Shown in pieces: positions 11,373 through 22,794 of a stretch of DNA of 64,000 bases. Positions within the stretch are counted from its first letter, which is position 1; each line of letters begins with the position of its first letter. The stretch lies in the NCBI GenBank assembly GCA_014904845.1, contig MU119209.1, positions 77,380 through 141,379 of the forward strand. The letters run 5' to 3'. The position numbers were made by a program, and so were the translations under genes. The notes under the pieces are model-generated. The model was not told where the DNA came from. It ran no database searches and saw nothing but the letters and a program-made list of their open reading frames with translations. This DNA is from Acephala macrosclerotiorum (lineage: Eukaryota > Ascomycota > Leotiomycetes > Helotiales > Mollisiaceae).

Positions 11373-14225
11373 ATGCCTCCCCGTCTAGAATTGCTGAAGA
11401 AACGCTGGCCATCGTTCGATCTACCGGTTTTGCCATTCCTGGCACCACGAGTCTTCAAACCATGGCCATTCGAAGGATACAGGACGCACTGGCAAGGACA
11501 ACAGGTCAAGAAGCGGCCAAGATTCCCAGGAAATGTTGATAGATTTCGACCGAGGTATCAGACCACTGAGCAGGGACAACTATCGAAACCCGTGGAGCCA
11601 CAATCGGAGGATGATTTGGACGAAGAATTGGTCGAGGTTCGGCCTATCCAACCTGTGCCTATCAAGTCTGAAAGGGAACAGAAAGAAGTAGATTTGGCTC
11701 TCTTGAAACACAGAGAATCGGAAGACGAGGAATTTCTCCGCAAATATGAGGAGATTTGGTGTACACCCATCGAGGGCCAAGTCGAAAAACCCCCCGAGGA
11801 CCCCAGAGTACCCCTCCGCTATCCCCTAGCCAGAAATTACGCTATAAAAGGGTTTAAGCATCTTGAACCTTTGTGGGTTCGCGCTCGTGGACATTGGATG
11901 GAGGAGAGGAAATGGAAACGAGCTATTGCGCGCCGAAACATTCTTAGTCGAGTCCATACGCAAGTGACAATGCGGTACAGAATTCCGGAAGTTCGACCAA
12001 GATATATAAGCTTGCCTTTACGAGTACGATACAAATTTCCTTGGACCTATGCTGAGTGGAATAGACGTTTCGCAGTCCTCAACTTGCGCTACGAGAAATT
12101 CATGCAAGGCAGGAAAATACCGCAAGAAGTCCTATATCATGCCCTCCGGCCAAATGCTCCATTACCAGAGGAAATCCAGAAGGCTCTATCCAACAAGACA
12201 TCGTCAGTCATCTTTCGTCAAATCTGGGACGATCTTAATAAGCGCACAAGATCAAACATCTGGCCAGGACTCATGATCACTGCTCTAGAGCATCACCCCG
12301 ACCAAGCTATGGATGTGCTTGAAGCAACTTACAAGGCTCCATACCCTCCTGCCTTCGCCGTATCCAATTGTCTCGAATATCTAATATCTCATGAATTCCG
12401 GCGCCCTGCCTCTCTCGTTCCCAGAGATATTGTCCGATTCGTGAAGAGAGTTCGCGTTCTTCTCTATCTGGGTGCTCAGAGGCGTGTCTACTTGGCTCAA
12501 AACTCTATATGTCTTCTGGTATCGCAGCTAAGAGGGCCCGAAATTAGACGGCTTTTGGTCACATTGAAACAGATCAACCATCCTTTGCACGAGAACACAC
12601 TCCTTCAATTCGCATCACAACTTAGTAGAGGAGATTCCAGATCTGTTACAGTAGCTCTAGAAGCGCTGCAGCAGATGAAGGATCTCGACTTACCATTGAA
12701 TACACCGAAAGCTTTGAGTGTTTTCAGCACCATGCTTGAACGGTCCGATCGAGATACAGATGCGCAGCAGCTAGATTCTACCATTCTCACGTTCATGGTG
12801 GATAGCGGCATTTCTCCAAACATCATCATTTACAACATCCTGTTGCAAAACGCCTTGCGAGAGGGGGACTTCGAAACGGGCTGGAATATCTACGAAACGA
12901 TGATAGAGAACGGCATCGAGCCAGACCCCTTCACATACTCCTCTCTCCTGAATGATGCGAAGCTTCGGATGGATCCAGAGGCTATCAAACGAGTTATCGG
13001 CCTTGTCAAGGATAAAGGGATTCGAAACCCCCATATCCTCACAGATGTTCTTCATGCCATCTTTCTCCTTCATAACGATCGAGCAAATAAGATTCCACGG
13101 CTGGCTTCAAGTTTCGAGAGGAGAAGTAAGCCGGCCTTTGATAGCATGCTTCAAGTATATTGCGAATACTTCCACGCCCAACCTTTGTTTCGATTGATTC
13201 CTTCCTTCGGAGCCAGATTCCCCAGTCTCTTCAAGGAAGTCACAAGTTCTCAGAACTCCACAAAATTACTACACCCACCAAGCCCTAGTCTCGTCGTTAT
13301 GCTCACCGCTTATCTTTCGGACCTTCAACGCTCGACAGGAGTGAAGCAGTTCTACGACCATTTCAACGAACTGCTCGTTGCTGGTAATCCAATTGCAGTG
13401 GAACTATCCAGAGATCCCTACATATGGAGCGTGATCATCATGAGCTTCAGCCGGTTTGGGGATCGACTAGCCGACTGTCCGGCCCTTGTGGGGAAGATGC
13501 TTGCGAATGTTAGAAATCAACCAATTCCAGCAAAGGATGAAGATAGTAGCGCCTCCCACCTACATCCTCTACAGTCTGGATTCTCAACCCAACTGGCAAG
13601 CAAGTCTAGCAGCTCAAAAACACCACTTGTTGCAAACCCTGAGAGCGAAGTCACATCCAAGGAGGTCGAATTCCCTCATGGTGCACCTGCTCCAAATGTT
13701 CATACCTGGTCCATCCTTCTCAAGATTTTCATGGATCACCAACAGCCCCTAGCAGCCGAACAAGTCCTCAGGATGATGAAAGAGCGTGACGTGGAGCCCA
13801 ACATCGTTACCTGGAACACACTCATAGTCGGGTATTCGAAGATGCAAGATACTCTTGGCGCGGTAGATGCTCTACAACGGATGGAGAATGCTGGTATCAA
13901 GCCTGACAATATCACTATGAGAGCATTGTCGAAAATGCAAGATAAGAGGACGATGATAGCAGCCATGGAAATGAATGAGCGTTTGGGAGCACAGGATACG
14001 AATCATCAAGCGAAACAGCAAGACCCAAATCTTTCTGAGGGTGGCGAGGATGCGTTTGGCAGTGATGATTTGATCGAGCAATGGGAAAGAGCGGACCAGA
14101 GTCTGAAGCAAGACAGAGACAACGAAGATCAGGAATGGGAAACGGATGGCGAAGGTGAGGAGACATGGTATGACGCTGACGAAGATGGGAAGTTGACGGA
14201 TGAGGAAAGTGGTGGATTATACTAG
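11373..14225 (+). CDS. Pentatricopeptide-repeat protein, probably mitochondrial
   Basis: Large single-exon PPR protein of 950 residues, of the class that controls mitochondrial RNA stability or translation in fungi (Cya-5/Pet309-like size and layout; orthology not proven). The N-terminus is basic, with hydroxylated and hydrophobic residues, consistent with a mitochondrial presequence. Clear PPR motifs lie near residues 479-545 (SPNIIIYNILLQNALREGDFE.. then EPDPFTYSSLL) and residues 772-855 (APNVHTWSILLKIF.., EPNIVTWNTLIVGY.., KPDNITMRAL). The intervening 200 residues are probably degenerate helical repeats. The last 80 residues are acidic (DQEWETDGEGEETWYDADEDG). The ATG at 11373 is the first in this frame. 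Confidence 0.88.
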   Translation: MPPRLELLKKRWPSFDLPVLPFLAPRVFKPWPFEGYRTHWQGQQVKKRPRFPGNVDRFRPRYQTTEQGQLSKPVEPQSEDDLDEELVEVRPIQPVPIKSEREQKEVDLALLKHRESEDEEFLRKYEEIWCTPIEGQVEKPPEDPRVPLRYPLARNYAIKGFKHLEPLWVRARGHWMEERKWKRAIARRNILSRVHTQVTMRYRIPEVRPRYISLPLRVRYKFPWTYAEWNRRFAVLNLRYEKFMQGRKIPQEVLYHALRPNAPLPEEIQKALSNKTSSVIFRQIWDDLNKRTRSNIWPGLMITALEHHPDQAMDVLEATYKAPYPPAFAVSNCLEYLISHEFRRPASLVPRDIVRFVKRVRVLLYLGAQRRVYLAQNSICLLVSQLRGPEIRRLLVTLKQINHPLHENTLLQFASQLSRGDSRSVTVALEALQQMKDLDLPLNTPKALSVFSTMLERSDRDTDAQQLDSTILTFMVDSGISPNIIIYNILLQNALREGDFETGWNIYETMIENGIEPDPFTYSSLLNDAKLRMDPEAIKRVIGLVKDKGIRNPHILTDVLHAIFLLHNDRANKIPRLASSFERRSKPAFDSMLQVYCEYFHAQPLFRLIPSFGARFPSLFKEVTSSQNSTKLLHPPSPSLVVMLTAYLSDLQRSTGVKQFYDHFNELLVAGNPIAVELSRDPYIWSVIIMSFSRFGDRLADCPALVGKMLANVRNQPIPAKDEDSSASHLHPLQSGFSTQLASKSSSSKTPLVANPESEVTSKEVEFPHGAPAPNVHTWSILLKIFMDHQQPLAAEQVLRMMKERDVEPNIVTWNTLIVGYSKMQDTLGAVDALQRMENAGIKPDNITMRALSKMQDKRTMIAAMEMNERLGAQDTNHQAKQQDPNLSEGGEDAFGSDDLIEQWERADQSLKQDRDNEDQEWETDGEGEETWYDADEDGKLTDEESGGLY

Positions 14226-14572
14226 ATCCTCGAGGACATTGTACGAACTGTAAATATATCGTGTATATCACTGTCAAAAATAATGTAACACAAGCTTAGA
14301 CCCACTCTCACTCACTCTGCGCACATTATTGCGAATTGCACTTTTACCAATGTCCTGAATTATTCGGGACTCCCAAACCCGTTTTTCATTACGCGTCTTC
14401 TGTTAGTCTAGGCTCATCAACGCCATGTGGTGCAACTCCGAAATCAAAAGCCCCAGCTTACCGGGGACATCCTTGAACGCCAGCTGGATGCAATGCTACC
14501 GTAAGTCATTTCTGCAACTCCTCGTTCGTACAGTCGAAATGTCCCCATTTCGAAGGACAATCAATGAATCCT
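14226..14572. other. Convergent 3' flank, 347 bp
   Basis: Tail-to-tail spacer between the PPR gene and the RBR ligase gene. AT-rich just after the PPR stop codon; nothing else recognisable. Confidence 0.5.
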
Positions 14573-16477
14573 TTAGTCATCCTCATCCCTGTTGTCCCTG
14601 CACCCTCCACAGACCAGCATGCCACAACGGCACTCGTATCCAGTCTCCAGTTCCTTGATCAATACGTTCCCCTTGCATAAGCCACATTCTGTATTTCCAC
14701 AGCGGCACTTATACAGCGTCGCAGAGCTGCCTGGTACTTCAAAAGTACTTGGTGGTTTTTGACAAGTATAGCATCTCGTATGTCCGCCCTCACACTGCCA
14801 GGCATCGTCAGACATAACAGTGTCTCCTTCGTTATCGGTCTTTTTCGAGGCTTCGGGCGTTGTTGCAGGTCGGACAGCTCGGAAACAGCGCTGGCACTCT
14901 AATTGCTCGCCTTCTGGTCTATCTCTGACAGAAATCCAGATATGGTGGCAGCCCCAAACATCAACAGCGGTACCGTAAGGCTCAGGTCCGAAATCATGCT
15001 CGTCGCCCTCTTCGTAGCCAGCTAGTCCGTCAAGATCATCCTCTTCAGGTTCAGATTCTGGATCATTCTCCGATCTCTCTTCGCAAGACCCATCACATTC
15101 GGAAATTGGTGCGAGGCAATCCCAGCAGAAATGAGCACCGCATCGGCACCTATTCAAAGTCAGTATATGATCCCAGAAAAGCTGGGAGATTGACACGCTA
15201 AGCACGATTCTACTTACTCAATGTGAGCACAGCCATACATCCTTCTAACACCCGTCCTGCACTTGGGGCATCGCTTGATTTTCCACCTCTTCAATTGCTC
15301 TTCCAGAACTGGATCAAGATCAGTCTCCGGACAGTCGCTAATATGTGCCAAATTTCGACATTTGGTACAAACGGAGGTTCGACATTTCGGACACGAGACG
15401 CGTTCCTCCGTCTTCTTAACCATCACCGCGGGCTTGACGTAAAGTCGAGGTGAGATAAATGTAGAGCATGTTGGTACTGGACAATACAATCTATCGGGAG
15501 TTGACCATTCCTCAAACTTGGCCTTGTACAGTTCGATCTAAGGTTATTGTCAGTATAACGTCCCGCCTCGTGGGAACAATCTCCCAGCCTGATCATTCTT
15601 ACCTGCTCAGTTGTTAGGAGATTTGCAGCCGCTGAAATTGGGATGACATGGCAACATTTTGGTGGCATCTTTGACTCGTTTCTGCAGGCGTCGAGAAACC
15701 AATCTTTGAGACAGCCACCGCAGTAAATGTGCGTCGGGCATTTGGGACATCTATGAGGTATCAAGTCCTCATCGGATTTCTCACAGCATAGAATGCAAGT
15801 TAGCTCTAGCTTGGGAGCAGGCGGTTGTGGAGGCGTCGGCGTTGCAATATTAATTGAACTCCAACTAGGCGGGTCTAGTAAAGTAGGATTAGGTGGTGTA
15901 ATATTGGAGACCGAAGGCCCATGATGTCCCTGGGGTTGACGAGGCTGAGTATCTATGGCAGCCATTAGTCTTTTGCGCCGTAGGATTTTCCGCGCGCGGT
16001 CAAAATATTGTTGCAGCCAGCCTGGCGTCATTGTTCTAAGCAACGTGGAACATTATAAAGAAAAAAGGGTGAGAACATGCCTAGTATAAAGCCACCCGGA
16101 TGGCGGCCATGATGACTCATTGCATAGTCATACGGATCCATGCTGGGCTCCAAAGGAGATGCATGTACCTGTGACGCTGGGACATTCGATGTCATTGAGA
16201 GAGGTTGGCTCGGATCGGCAGCTGGATAAGCGCTTCTACGAAGTCTTGGGGGAGGGCTTCTAGAACGAGGAGGAGGAGGATAATGTGGACTGGGATAAGT
16301 AGCAGGCAGTCGGACAAGCCCTATGCGTCGAGGTTGTGAAGGAGCTGGATGTGGAAAGTAGCCAGAGAGGATTGGACGTTCGGCAGGCGCGTTCACCGTG
16401 TACTCATTCAGGGTCATTGGTCTACGCCGCGAGTTGTCAGGCCGATCCTGCTGGAAATTGGGATTGGGTCGTTGCAT
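14573..16477 (-). CDS. RBR-type (RING-IBR-RING) E3 ubiquitin ligase
   Basis: RING/HECT-hybrid ubiquitin ligase of the Ariadne-like class. Exons: about 16077-16477, 15603-16035, 15218-15537 and 14573-15149 (576 residues). The last two junctions are firm. RING1 is CILCCEKSDED..CPKCPTHIYCGGCLKDW; IBR is CPVPTCSTFIS..CPKCRTSVCTKCRNLAHISDC; RING2 is CPKCRTGVRRMYGCAHIECRCGAHFCWDC, in which the GCAHIEC cysteine is the expected catalytic one. That RING2 is interrupted by the intron 15150-15217. A further Cys-rich C-terminal region (residues about 490-570) repeats CxxC pairs. The N-terminal 130 residues are Pro/Arg-rich. The first intron is uncertain: a 41 bp GTTCTC..AG version and a 59 bp GC..AG version both keep frame, and translation could instead start inside exon 2. 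Confidence 0.85.
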
Positions 16478-17056
16478 CGTACTGGCGAGGCTGTCTGCCT
16501 GATCAGAGCGAGCTGCCAGTGGATAGATACTTAAGGCAACAGGGCGACAGTCGAAGAAAAGCGCAAAGCAGTATTGGTTGCCGTTGTCGCGAGAACCTTA
16601 TACTGGAAGCGAAATAAAGAACTCAACTGAAAGCCGAAGATGAAGCCTCGAGTAACTTGTCGTGGGATATTCACTTCGTTGCCAGCTTCGTTTTATAAGG
16701 TGGCTCGATTGAATTGGCTGGTGGCTCTTGCCAGCAAGCCTTGAGCGCCACAGCCTTCCCCATCACGATTTCCATAACCACCCAGAAAAGAAGAGACATT
16801 TTGGACAGTTGGACAGCCACTTCAACCGAGCGTGATTTCCCACCTTGTCACCTTTAGGTGGACGTCGAGACCAATACTGATACCCCTAATTTTAGAGTTG
16901 CCCCACGTGATGACTAAGAAAGCCACGAAGTACGAGGTGACCTCTTATCGATAAACTCTTCTTATCTTATCGCAGGGGGGCTGTTTTCAATGTGAGTTTT
17001 GAAATCTTTGCCAGAGCTTGACATATTAAATATAATCCGCATCTCTGCTCCTCAAG
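16478..17056. other. Divergent promoter region, 579 bp
   Basis: Shared 5' flank of the RBR ligase and SHB17 genes. Open frames here are shadows without conserved content. A short TTATCGATAA-type AT-rich patch lies near 16944-16952. Confidence 0.45.
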
Positions 17057-17863
17057 ATGCCCGACAAAGACGCAGGAACTCCGAGAGTCTTTCTCGTACG
17101 ACACGGTATGTATGTAAACTCCTGCCCTCTAGTCTCGTGAGCAATGGTATGAGGTATATTCTGGCTAGCACCGACCAGCAGGTGGGGTACTAGCTTGCTC
17201 ACTATGATAATAGGAGAGACCGAATGGACAATCTCCGGACGATACACGGGTCGTAGCGATATTCCATTGACGAAGAATGGAGAAGAACAAGTCTCCTCAT
17301 CTGCCAAGGTCATCATGGGTTCTGGCAAGATCATCGACCCTTCGAAAATTGCCCACCTCTTCATAAGTCCTCGCACTCGAGCTCGGCGAACTTACGAGCT
17401 TCTGTTTGATGCATCTACTCAGAAGGAGCTCGAAGAGAAGGCTGAGATCACTGAGGACATCCGAGAATGGGAATACGGAGCGTATGAGGGTCTGCTCACC
17501 GCTCAAATACGTGCTACCCGGAAAGAGCGAGGGCTGGATCAAGAGAAGCCTTGGAATATTTGGGAATCTGGGTGTGAAGAGGGAGAATCGCCTGCAGAAG
17601 TCACATCTCGTCTTGATAGAATAGTCACCAAGGTTAAGGAGATTCAGGGTCCGTACATGCACGGCGAGAAGGCTGCTGATGTGGTGCTGATAGGCCATGG
17701 ACATATCTTGAGGGCGTTTACCAAGAGATGGCTCGGATTTGAGCTCAGCGTGAAGCTTCCGATGATGCTTGAACCAGGGGCCGTGGGAGTCTTGTCTTAT
17801 GAGCACCATAAAGTTGACGAGCCTGCTTTCTTGTTAGGCGTCAACATGGGAGGCAGCGAGTAA
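17057..17863 (+). CDS. SHB17: Sedoheptulose-1,7-bisphosphatase (Shb17), histidine phosphatase family
   Basis: Hydrolyses sedoheptulose 1,7-bisphosphate to sedoheptulose 7-phosphate, feeding carbon into ribose synthesis (riboneogenesis). Exons 17057-17105 and 17214-17863 give 232 residues; the 108 bp intron splits the Gly codon of the catalytic motif VRHGETEW, leaving H16 on exon 1. Family blocks follow: YTGRSDIPLTKNGEEQ, a TSPR-like ISPRTRARRTYELL, REWEYGAYEG with the catalytic Glu, and KPWNIWESGCEEGES, which is characteristic of Shb17 rather than glycolytic phosphoglycerate mutase. The second catalytic histidine is in LIGHGH (H178). Length is slightly shorter than the yeast enzyme. Convergent with EFM6, only 55 bp apart. 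Confidence 0.93.
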
Positions 17864-17918
17864 GAGATTGGCACCCAATATGACCAATATAGACGTCATA
17901 CAATGAGAAGCGTTGTGG

Positions 17919-18736
17919 TCATGGCCAGGGCCTCCGTTTAAATGTGTACAAGAACAGTGCCTCCCTCGAGAAAGCCTTCCTATCCTCATCTTCCAATTCT
18001 TCCACAACAAACTTCTTCTTAGCGGCCTTCATGAAGTGCATGTCGGCTTTTCTCCTTTTCTTGAAACAGAAGTATATGACTGCTTCTTTGCACAAGTCGA
18101 GTAGTTCTTCCAAAGTCGCCAGGAGCAAAGGGAACGCTGGTTCAAAATACACACAATCCGCAGCCAAAATAACATTCGGCTTTTCCTTGAGAACTTCCGC
18201 TGGCAATGGATCGCCCCTTATAACCCAGTCAATGATCTGCTTTGCTACTGTATTGCTGAGAGCTACTTACCAATTCAGAACAAGCTCGTTAACGCGTGAC
18301 TCGAGACCATTGAGTGTGATATTCTTCCGCATGAGATCAACCATGTTCTCTTGATCGGTGACATAGATTGGGTGGTCTAGCTCGAATTTTAGAGCAACAG
18401 CCAGACCGACAAGACCTCCACCAGCGCCAAGTTCAAGACTACGATTTGTCAGTCAGCTGTCCTCGTACTTTTCTACAGGTGAAGAGCGCTTTACATTCTT
18501 GCTTTTCTCAGAGAGTCTCCGTGGCACCGAAGCATGTGATGACCCAAAACCATTCCTGCGGGCCATAGTTGTCCTCCGCATCCAGATGTGAGGTCTTCAT
18601 GGAGCTTTAGTGGGGTCTGGAGGAGATTCGAGAAGTCTATCGTCGTCGTCGAAGCCGCTTTGTACTGAGGGAGAGGCGTGAGATCTTCCCCGATAGCCAG
18701 AGGAGAGAAATTCGGAGAGGGAGAACGAGATGACAT
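17919..18736 (-). CDS. EFM6: Protein-lysine N-methyltransferase Efm6-like
   Basis: Seven-beta-strand SAM-dependent methyltransferase of the METTL21 family; yeast Efm6 methylates elongation factor 1A. Exons 18495-18736, 18271-18438 and 17919-18216 give 235 residues. SAM motif I is ILELGAGGGLVGLAVAL (residues 81-97), created by joining exon 1 to exon 2. The acidic post-I residue lies in YVTDQENM. The family motif appears as AADCVYFEPAFPLLLATL, and the GDPLPAEV segment follows intron 2. The N-terminal GCGGQLWPAGMVLGHHM block is typical of lysine methyltransferases of this group. Assignment to Efm6 rather than a sibling such as Efm7 rests on overall pattern only. Confidence 0.82.
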
Positions 18737-19569
18737 CCTGGATTGGCGCGGGTTGAATTCAAGAGTTGCACATTGAGGAGTATTTTTGAGATTCTGCCGG
18801 GTGAACGTCCATTCATGGTTAGCTTGGCTCGCTTAGTGACCTCTTTTCGCGGCTTCCACCCCTTTCTTAAATCAACTCGCAACCTTTCATCCTTCTTCAT
18901 AACTTGGCAAGGGCGAGTTTCTGCCACAATCAATAGAGCGTTGTACTTCCAATCCCCTATTACTGTTCTTCATTTCCTGTGGTCGCAAACTCTCAATTCA
19001 AGGCTCCAACCACTCCCTCGACTCTCAAACAGGACACCCTCACCTTCAGAGTATATACAGACCTCTTCGTAAGACTCGTATGAGACCTCCCAATGCCGGT
19101 ATACTCTCCTCGCAGAAGCCCATATCTTATCATGTTACCTCATGGCGAGGAGAAGTGCGGTTGAAGTCAGGAATTCGAATTCGGATGGCTGGTGAATGGA
19201 ATTGGTTGAGCCTTCAGCGGGTATGTTGATGCAATCCAACGCATTATTTCCAGCATTATTCTTCTTCATCTGCTGTAAATATGACCTCAAATTTCAGAAG
19301 GTTGGGGTCCGGATCTTTAAAATCCCTTGCAGTGAACTATTCTTTGCCTTCCCGTGGTATTTCCAAGCAAGGCAGTATCAGCGATAGTCGGGCTCCCTAC
19401 ATCCCGCCTCAGGAGTTTTGGTACATGGCAAGACCTGCAAGTGCCGTTCTTTCTTGAATTTTTCTACATCCGTCTATTTCACGTTTCATCTGCATTCAGA
19501 ACTCACGCTCGATACCATCGTCATTCTATTGCATGCCTCTTCGCGATTGCTTCATCAGGTCCTGGCAAG
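18737..19569. other. Divergent promoter region, 833 bp
   Basis: Shared 5' flank of EFM6 and the Axl2-like gene. The frame of the Axl2-like protein stays open upstream to 19354, but those 72 residues would bury the signal peptide, so I treat them as untranslated. Confidence 0.45.
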
Positions 19570-22500
19570 ATGGCACTGTGGAGAGTGATTTCTGCTGCTG
19601 CCATCTTTGGGGTTCTCATCGATGCAATTCCGACAGTCACCTTTCCTCTCAATTCACAAGTACCACCTGTCGCTCGAATATCGGAACCCTTCCTCTACAC
19701 CTTCTCAAGCTCGACTTTCTTCTCTACACTTCATCTGACCTATACTATCGTCGATGCCCCAAGCTGGGTATCGTTGGACAATGCCACTCGAACACTATGG
19801 GGAACTCCAACCGTTGCTGTCCTTGGAACAGAGGCATTAGCTGGCGTGTCTTTCGGCTTGACTGCCAGCGATACATCTGGGTCAACTACGCTCAATGTTA
19901 CGCTCGTGGTATCTCAGAATATAACCCCAGCAATATCTATTCCTCTCTCTACACAGCTACAGTCCTTTGGCACCTTTTCACAGCCTTCGACCATCTTGTA
20001 CCATCCTTCGACGCCATTCAACATCAGCTTTGATCCAAGAACATTTTCATTCAGCGGTAGTAGTACTAAGATGTTCTACTATGCGGTTTCTGTCGACAAC
20101 ACCCCCTTACCAGCTTGGATCACATTTGACAGTAGTACCTTGTCATTCAGTGGCCAGACGCCCGACTACTATTCTCTCATCGAACCACCCCAGACTTTCG
20201 GCATACAGCTTATTGCGTCGGATGTAGAAGGCTTTGCTGGGACATCCATAAATTTCTATATCGAAGTTGGGGTACATTTGTTGGCGTTTAAGAATCAAGT
20301 TCTCTCGATCAACGCAACAACTGGAGACACCATCAGCCTCGATGGCCTGTTAGGTAGTCTTCAAATAGACGGTCAGGCTGCCAATATGGCATCTATAACC
20401 TCCATCACGGCTCAAGTGCCACCATGGATGAGTTTTGACAACGCCACCCTTACTCTTAGTGGGCTTGTTCCTAGCGGTGCAACCTCAGTCAATATTACTG
20501 TCCAGGCAACGGACATCTATACTGATACGGCACTGGCATGTGTATACGTAAATATCGGTAGCAGTTCCAACTTCACCTCTAGTGGTATCTTCAGCCAGTC
20601 GATCGGTAGTCTAAATGCTACTATAGGCTCTAGCTTCTCTTACGACCTAGGCATCTATCTCAACAACAGATCAGACACGTCAATGACTGCGCAATTCTCG
20701 CCAGTTGAACCATGGCTGTCATTTGACCCTCAGTCCTTCTTATTTGCGGGGCAAGTTCCTTCGAGCGTGCAGCCATCCGCAATTGAAGTTACATTGAACG
20801 CGAGCTTGAACTCCCCTCACGATACAAGCACGCAGTCTTTTGTGCTTTCGATTGCTACAGCATCATCAAGCCGAACTCCAGGAGGTCCAACTCCCTTTAG
20901 CACAGCTTCGGCATCCGCTGTCAATAAGAGCCACCGGCTAAGGCTGAAGGTTATCCTAGCGACCGCCATTCCCACTGGACTGTTGGTCGTTGGCCTGCTT
21001 CTCGCTATATTCTGCTGCTATCGTAGGAGGCGTGACGCACGGTGGAGCACGGAAAGCCCAACAAAGAGTGAAATCTCTTCTCCAATGGAAGCAAGAATGA
21101 GTATCGCCCCAAGAGTTCGTCCAGGGCGGCTCAATCCCCCAGAGGTGCATCTGAACACTACCGGATTCGGTATTCAAGAAACTACCACCAGTTCAGAGGA
21201 TGTATCAAATAAAAGGGCGTCGAAAGCCTCCACAAAGCAAGAGATGAGAAAGTCACAATCAATGTTCGCTGTAAACGACACTCTTCTTTCACCGCTTCAA
21301 GAATCGTCAACTTCAGGAAACAGAGCACAAGCAGTCTCAGACAATGGGTTATCAAAGGCGGATCCAAGCTGGACGTCAACTCAGTGTAGCGCCTATCCAA
21401 CACTCAGATCATCCGGAACGGGATCTTCGGGGACACGAAGACTGACTCGAAACTACTCGAACTACTCCCGCAAAGGACACACGAGGCGCTCGGCCGTGGT
21501 ATTCTCAACAAACCCCCCTCGGCCTGTGATGACGAGTAGGATACATTCTCACTATATCACAGAGACGACTGGAGGTTCAATTCTAGGTCTGCAGGACATC
21601 GACTTCACTTCAACACCACTAGACGACTTTTTAGCGTTAGCAAGACACACTGCCGTCCTGGACACGCCTCAGACCTACGCGAGAAAAACAACTGCACCTC
21701 AGAGATCATCAAAACAGCGATCGAGATTCATATCATCCTCTGGTAGACCACTTAGTGGACTCGGGCACGGCGCTCGCGGTTTTGTGTCTTCTACTACCGG
21801 GCCACTAGAGAAACGACGAAGCGTGGGCCATGGACAAGATTGGATGGATGGACAAAGCCCCTCCCGGGACTCAAGGACATGGCTGTCTGTGGGGACACAA
21901 GAAATGTCTGACCAGAATCGTCGTAGCAATACAAGCGCTCTATCAGACTTTTCGGATCCAAGGCATGGCTATGTTAACGTGGACCCTAGGATTAGGGCTG
22001 TGACCAAAAGTCAAGCGGAGCCAGTGTCGAGCAGTCTGAATTTTCGACACTCACGACCTCTGAGCAGGAGAGTTGGGTCATCGCCATTCTTTGCCGGTTC
22101 GTCGTCGACTAGGGATTCGAGGAGATCATGGAAGAGGACTCGGACATCATATGCAGACTCGCCAACTGTCCCTGAAGAAGCTGCCATGGGCAGTAACCTG
22201 GGGCGGCCAAATCTAGACTTTCAAGAACTGGAAAAGGACGATTTACCCCGGGACTCGTTCGGAATATCTTATGGCATGGCACGTGAAGGTACAAGGCAGT
22301 TGAGATCATACATCCAGAGCCAACTTGCACGAACAAAGTCGAAACGTAGCATGAAATCCATGGAATCGAGAGATAGTCGCTTCGAGTCCGCCGCTGGCTC
22401 TATGCTCTCGTTGCCACAATCTCGAGCTCAACGTTCACTTGAGCGACAGGCGATTGATGCCGAGTACGAAGACTTTCTACGAGATGGCTTCTCCGAAGAA

Positions 22501-22794
22501 AGTTGGGAGACACAAGGCAGTGCTCATCCAAGCCAAGAAAATGACGTACTATTCGACGCGGAAGAGTCTGCGGAGATGATATTGGAAGCAGTACAAGCTA
22601 GGTCGAGCTTGGCCTGGAGACCAGGGACTTCAGCATCTAATCCAGTTTCTCCGAGACCTGGAACGGCGACTTCAGAGGCGAGGTTGATGAGGGGTGCGCA
22701 GAGAAGACCTTTGAGTGTTGATGCGAGAGGGAATCATAGACGGAGTAGATCTATGGCGGAGACAGGGAACCTGGATTATACGGCTTATATTTGA
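19570..22794 (+). CDS. AXL2: Axl2-like cadherin-fold plasma-membrane protein
   Basis: Single-pass membrane protein resembling yeast Axl2, a marker for axial bud sites; in filamentous fungi it has been linked to septation and conidiophore formation. Single exon, 1074 residues from ATG 19570. That ATG was chosen because it directly gives a signal peptide (MALWRVISAAAIFGVLIDA). Four dystroglycan/cadherin-like (CADG) repeats follow to about residue 430, recognisable by WVSLDNATRTLWGTP, WITFDSSTLSFSGQTP, WMSFDNATLTLSGLVP and WLSFDPQSFLFAGQVP. One transmembrane helix sits near residues 460-482 (VILATAIPTGLLVVGLLLAIFC), followed by a basic stop-transfer RRRR. The cytoplasmic 590 residues are Ser/Arg-rich and disordered, with many possible phosphorylation sites. 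Confidence 0.87.
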   Translation: MALWRVISAAAIFGVLIDAIPTVTFPLNSQVPPVARISEPFLYTFSSSTFFSTLHLTYTIVDAPSWVSLDNATRTLWGTPTVAVLGTEALAGVSFGLTASDTSGSTTLNVTLVVSQNITPAISIPLSTQLQSFGTFSQPSTILYHPSTPFNISFDPRTFSFSGSSTKMFYYAVSVDNTPLPAWITFDSSTLSFSGQTPDYYSLIEPPQTFGIQLIASDVEGFAGTSINFYIEVGVHLLAFKNQVLSINATTGDTISLDGLLGSLQIDGQAANMASITSITAQVPPWMSFDNATLTLSGLVPSGATSVNITVQATDIYTDTALACVYVNIGSSSNFTSSGIFSQSIGSLNATIGSSFSYDLGIYLNNRSDTSMTAQFSPVEPWLSFDPQSFLFAGQVPSSVQPSAIEVTLNASLNSPHDTSTQSFVLSIATASSSRTPGGPTPFSTASASAVNKSHRLRLKVILATAIPTGLLVVGLLLAIFCCYRRRRDARWSTESPTKSEISSPMEARMSIAPRVRPGRLNPPEVHLNTTGFGIQETTTSSEDVSNKRASKASTKQEMRKSQSMFAVNDTLLSPLQESSTSGNRAQAVSDNGLSKADPSWTSTQCSAYPTLRSSGTGSSGTRRLTRNYSNYSRKGHTRRSAVVFSTNPPRPVMTSRIHSHYITETTGGSILGLQDIDFTSTPLDDFLALARHTAVLDTPQTYARKTTAPQRSSKQRSRFISSSGRPLSGLGHGARGFVSSTTGPLEKRRSVGHGQDWMDGQSPSRDSRTWLSVGTQEMSDQNRRSNTSALSDFSDPRHGYVNVDPRIRAVTKSQAEPVSSSLNFRHSRPLSRRVGSSPFFAGSSSTRDSRRSWKRTRTSYADSPTVPEEAAMGSNLGRPNLDFQELEKDDLPRDSFGISYGMAREGTRQLRSYIQSQLARTKSKRSMKSMESRDSRFESAAGSMLSLPQSRAQRSLERQAIDAEYEDFLRDGFSEESWETQGSAHPSQENDVLFDAEESAEMILEAVQARSSLAWRPGTSASNPVSPRPGTATSEARLMRGAQRRPLSVDARGNHRRSRSMAETGNLDYTAYI

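Noticed and set aside
19354..19569. N-terminal extension of the Axl2-like reading frame
   Set aside because: It would place the clear signal peptide 72 residues inside the protein; the ATG at 19570 explains the data better.
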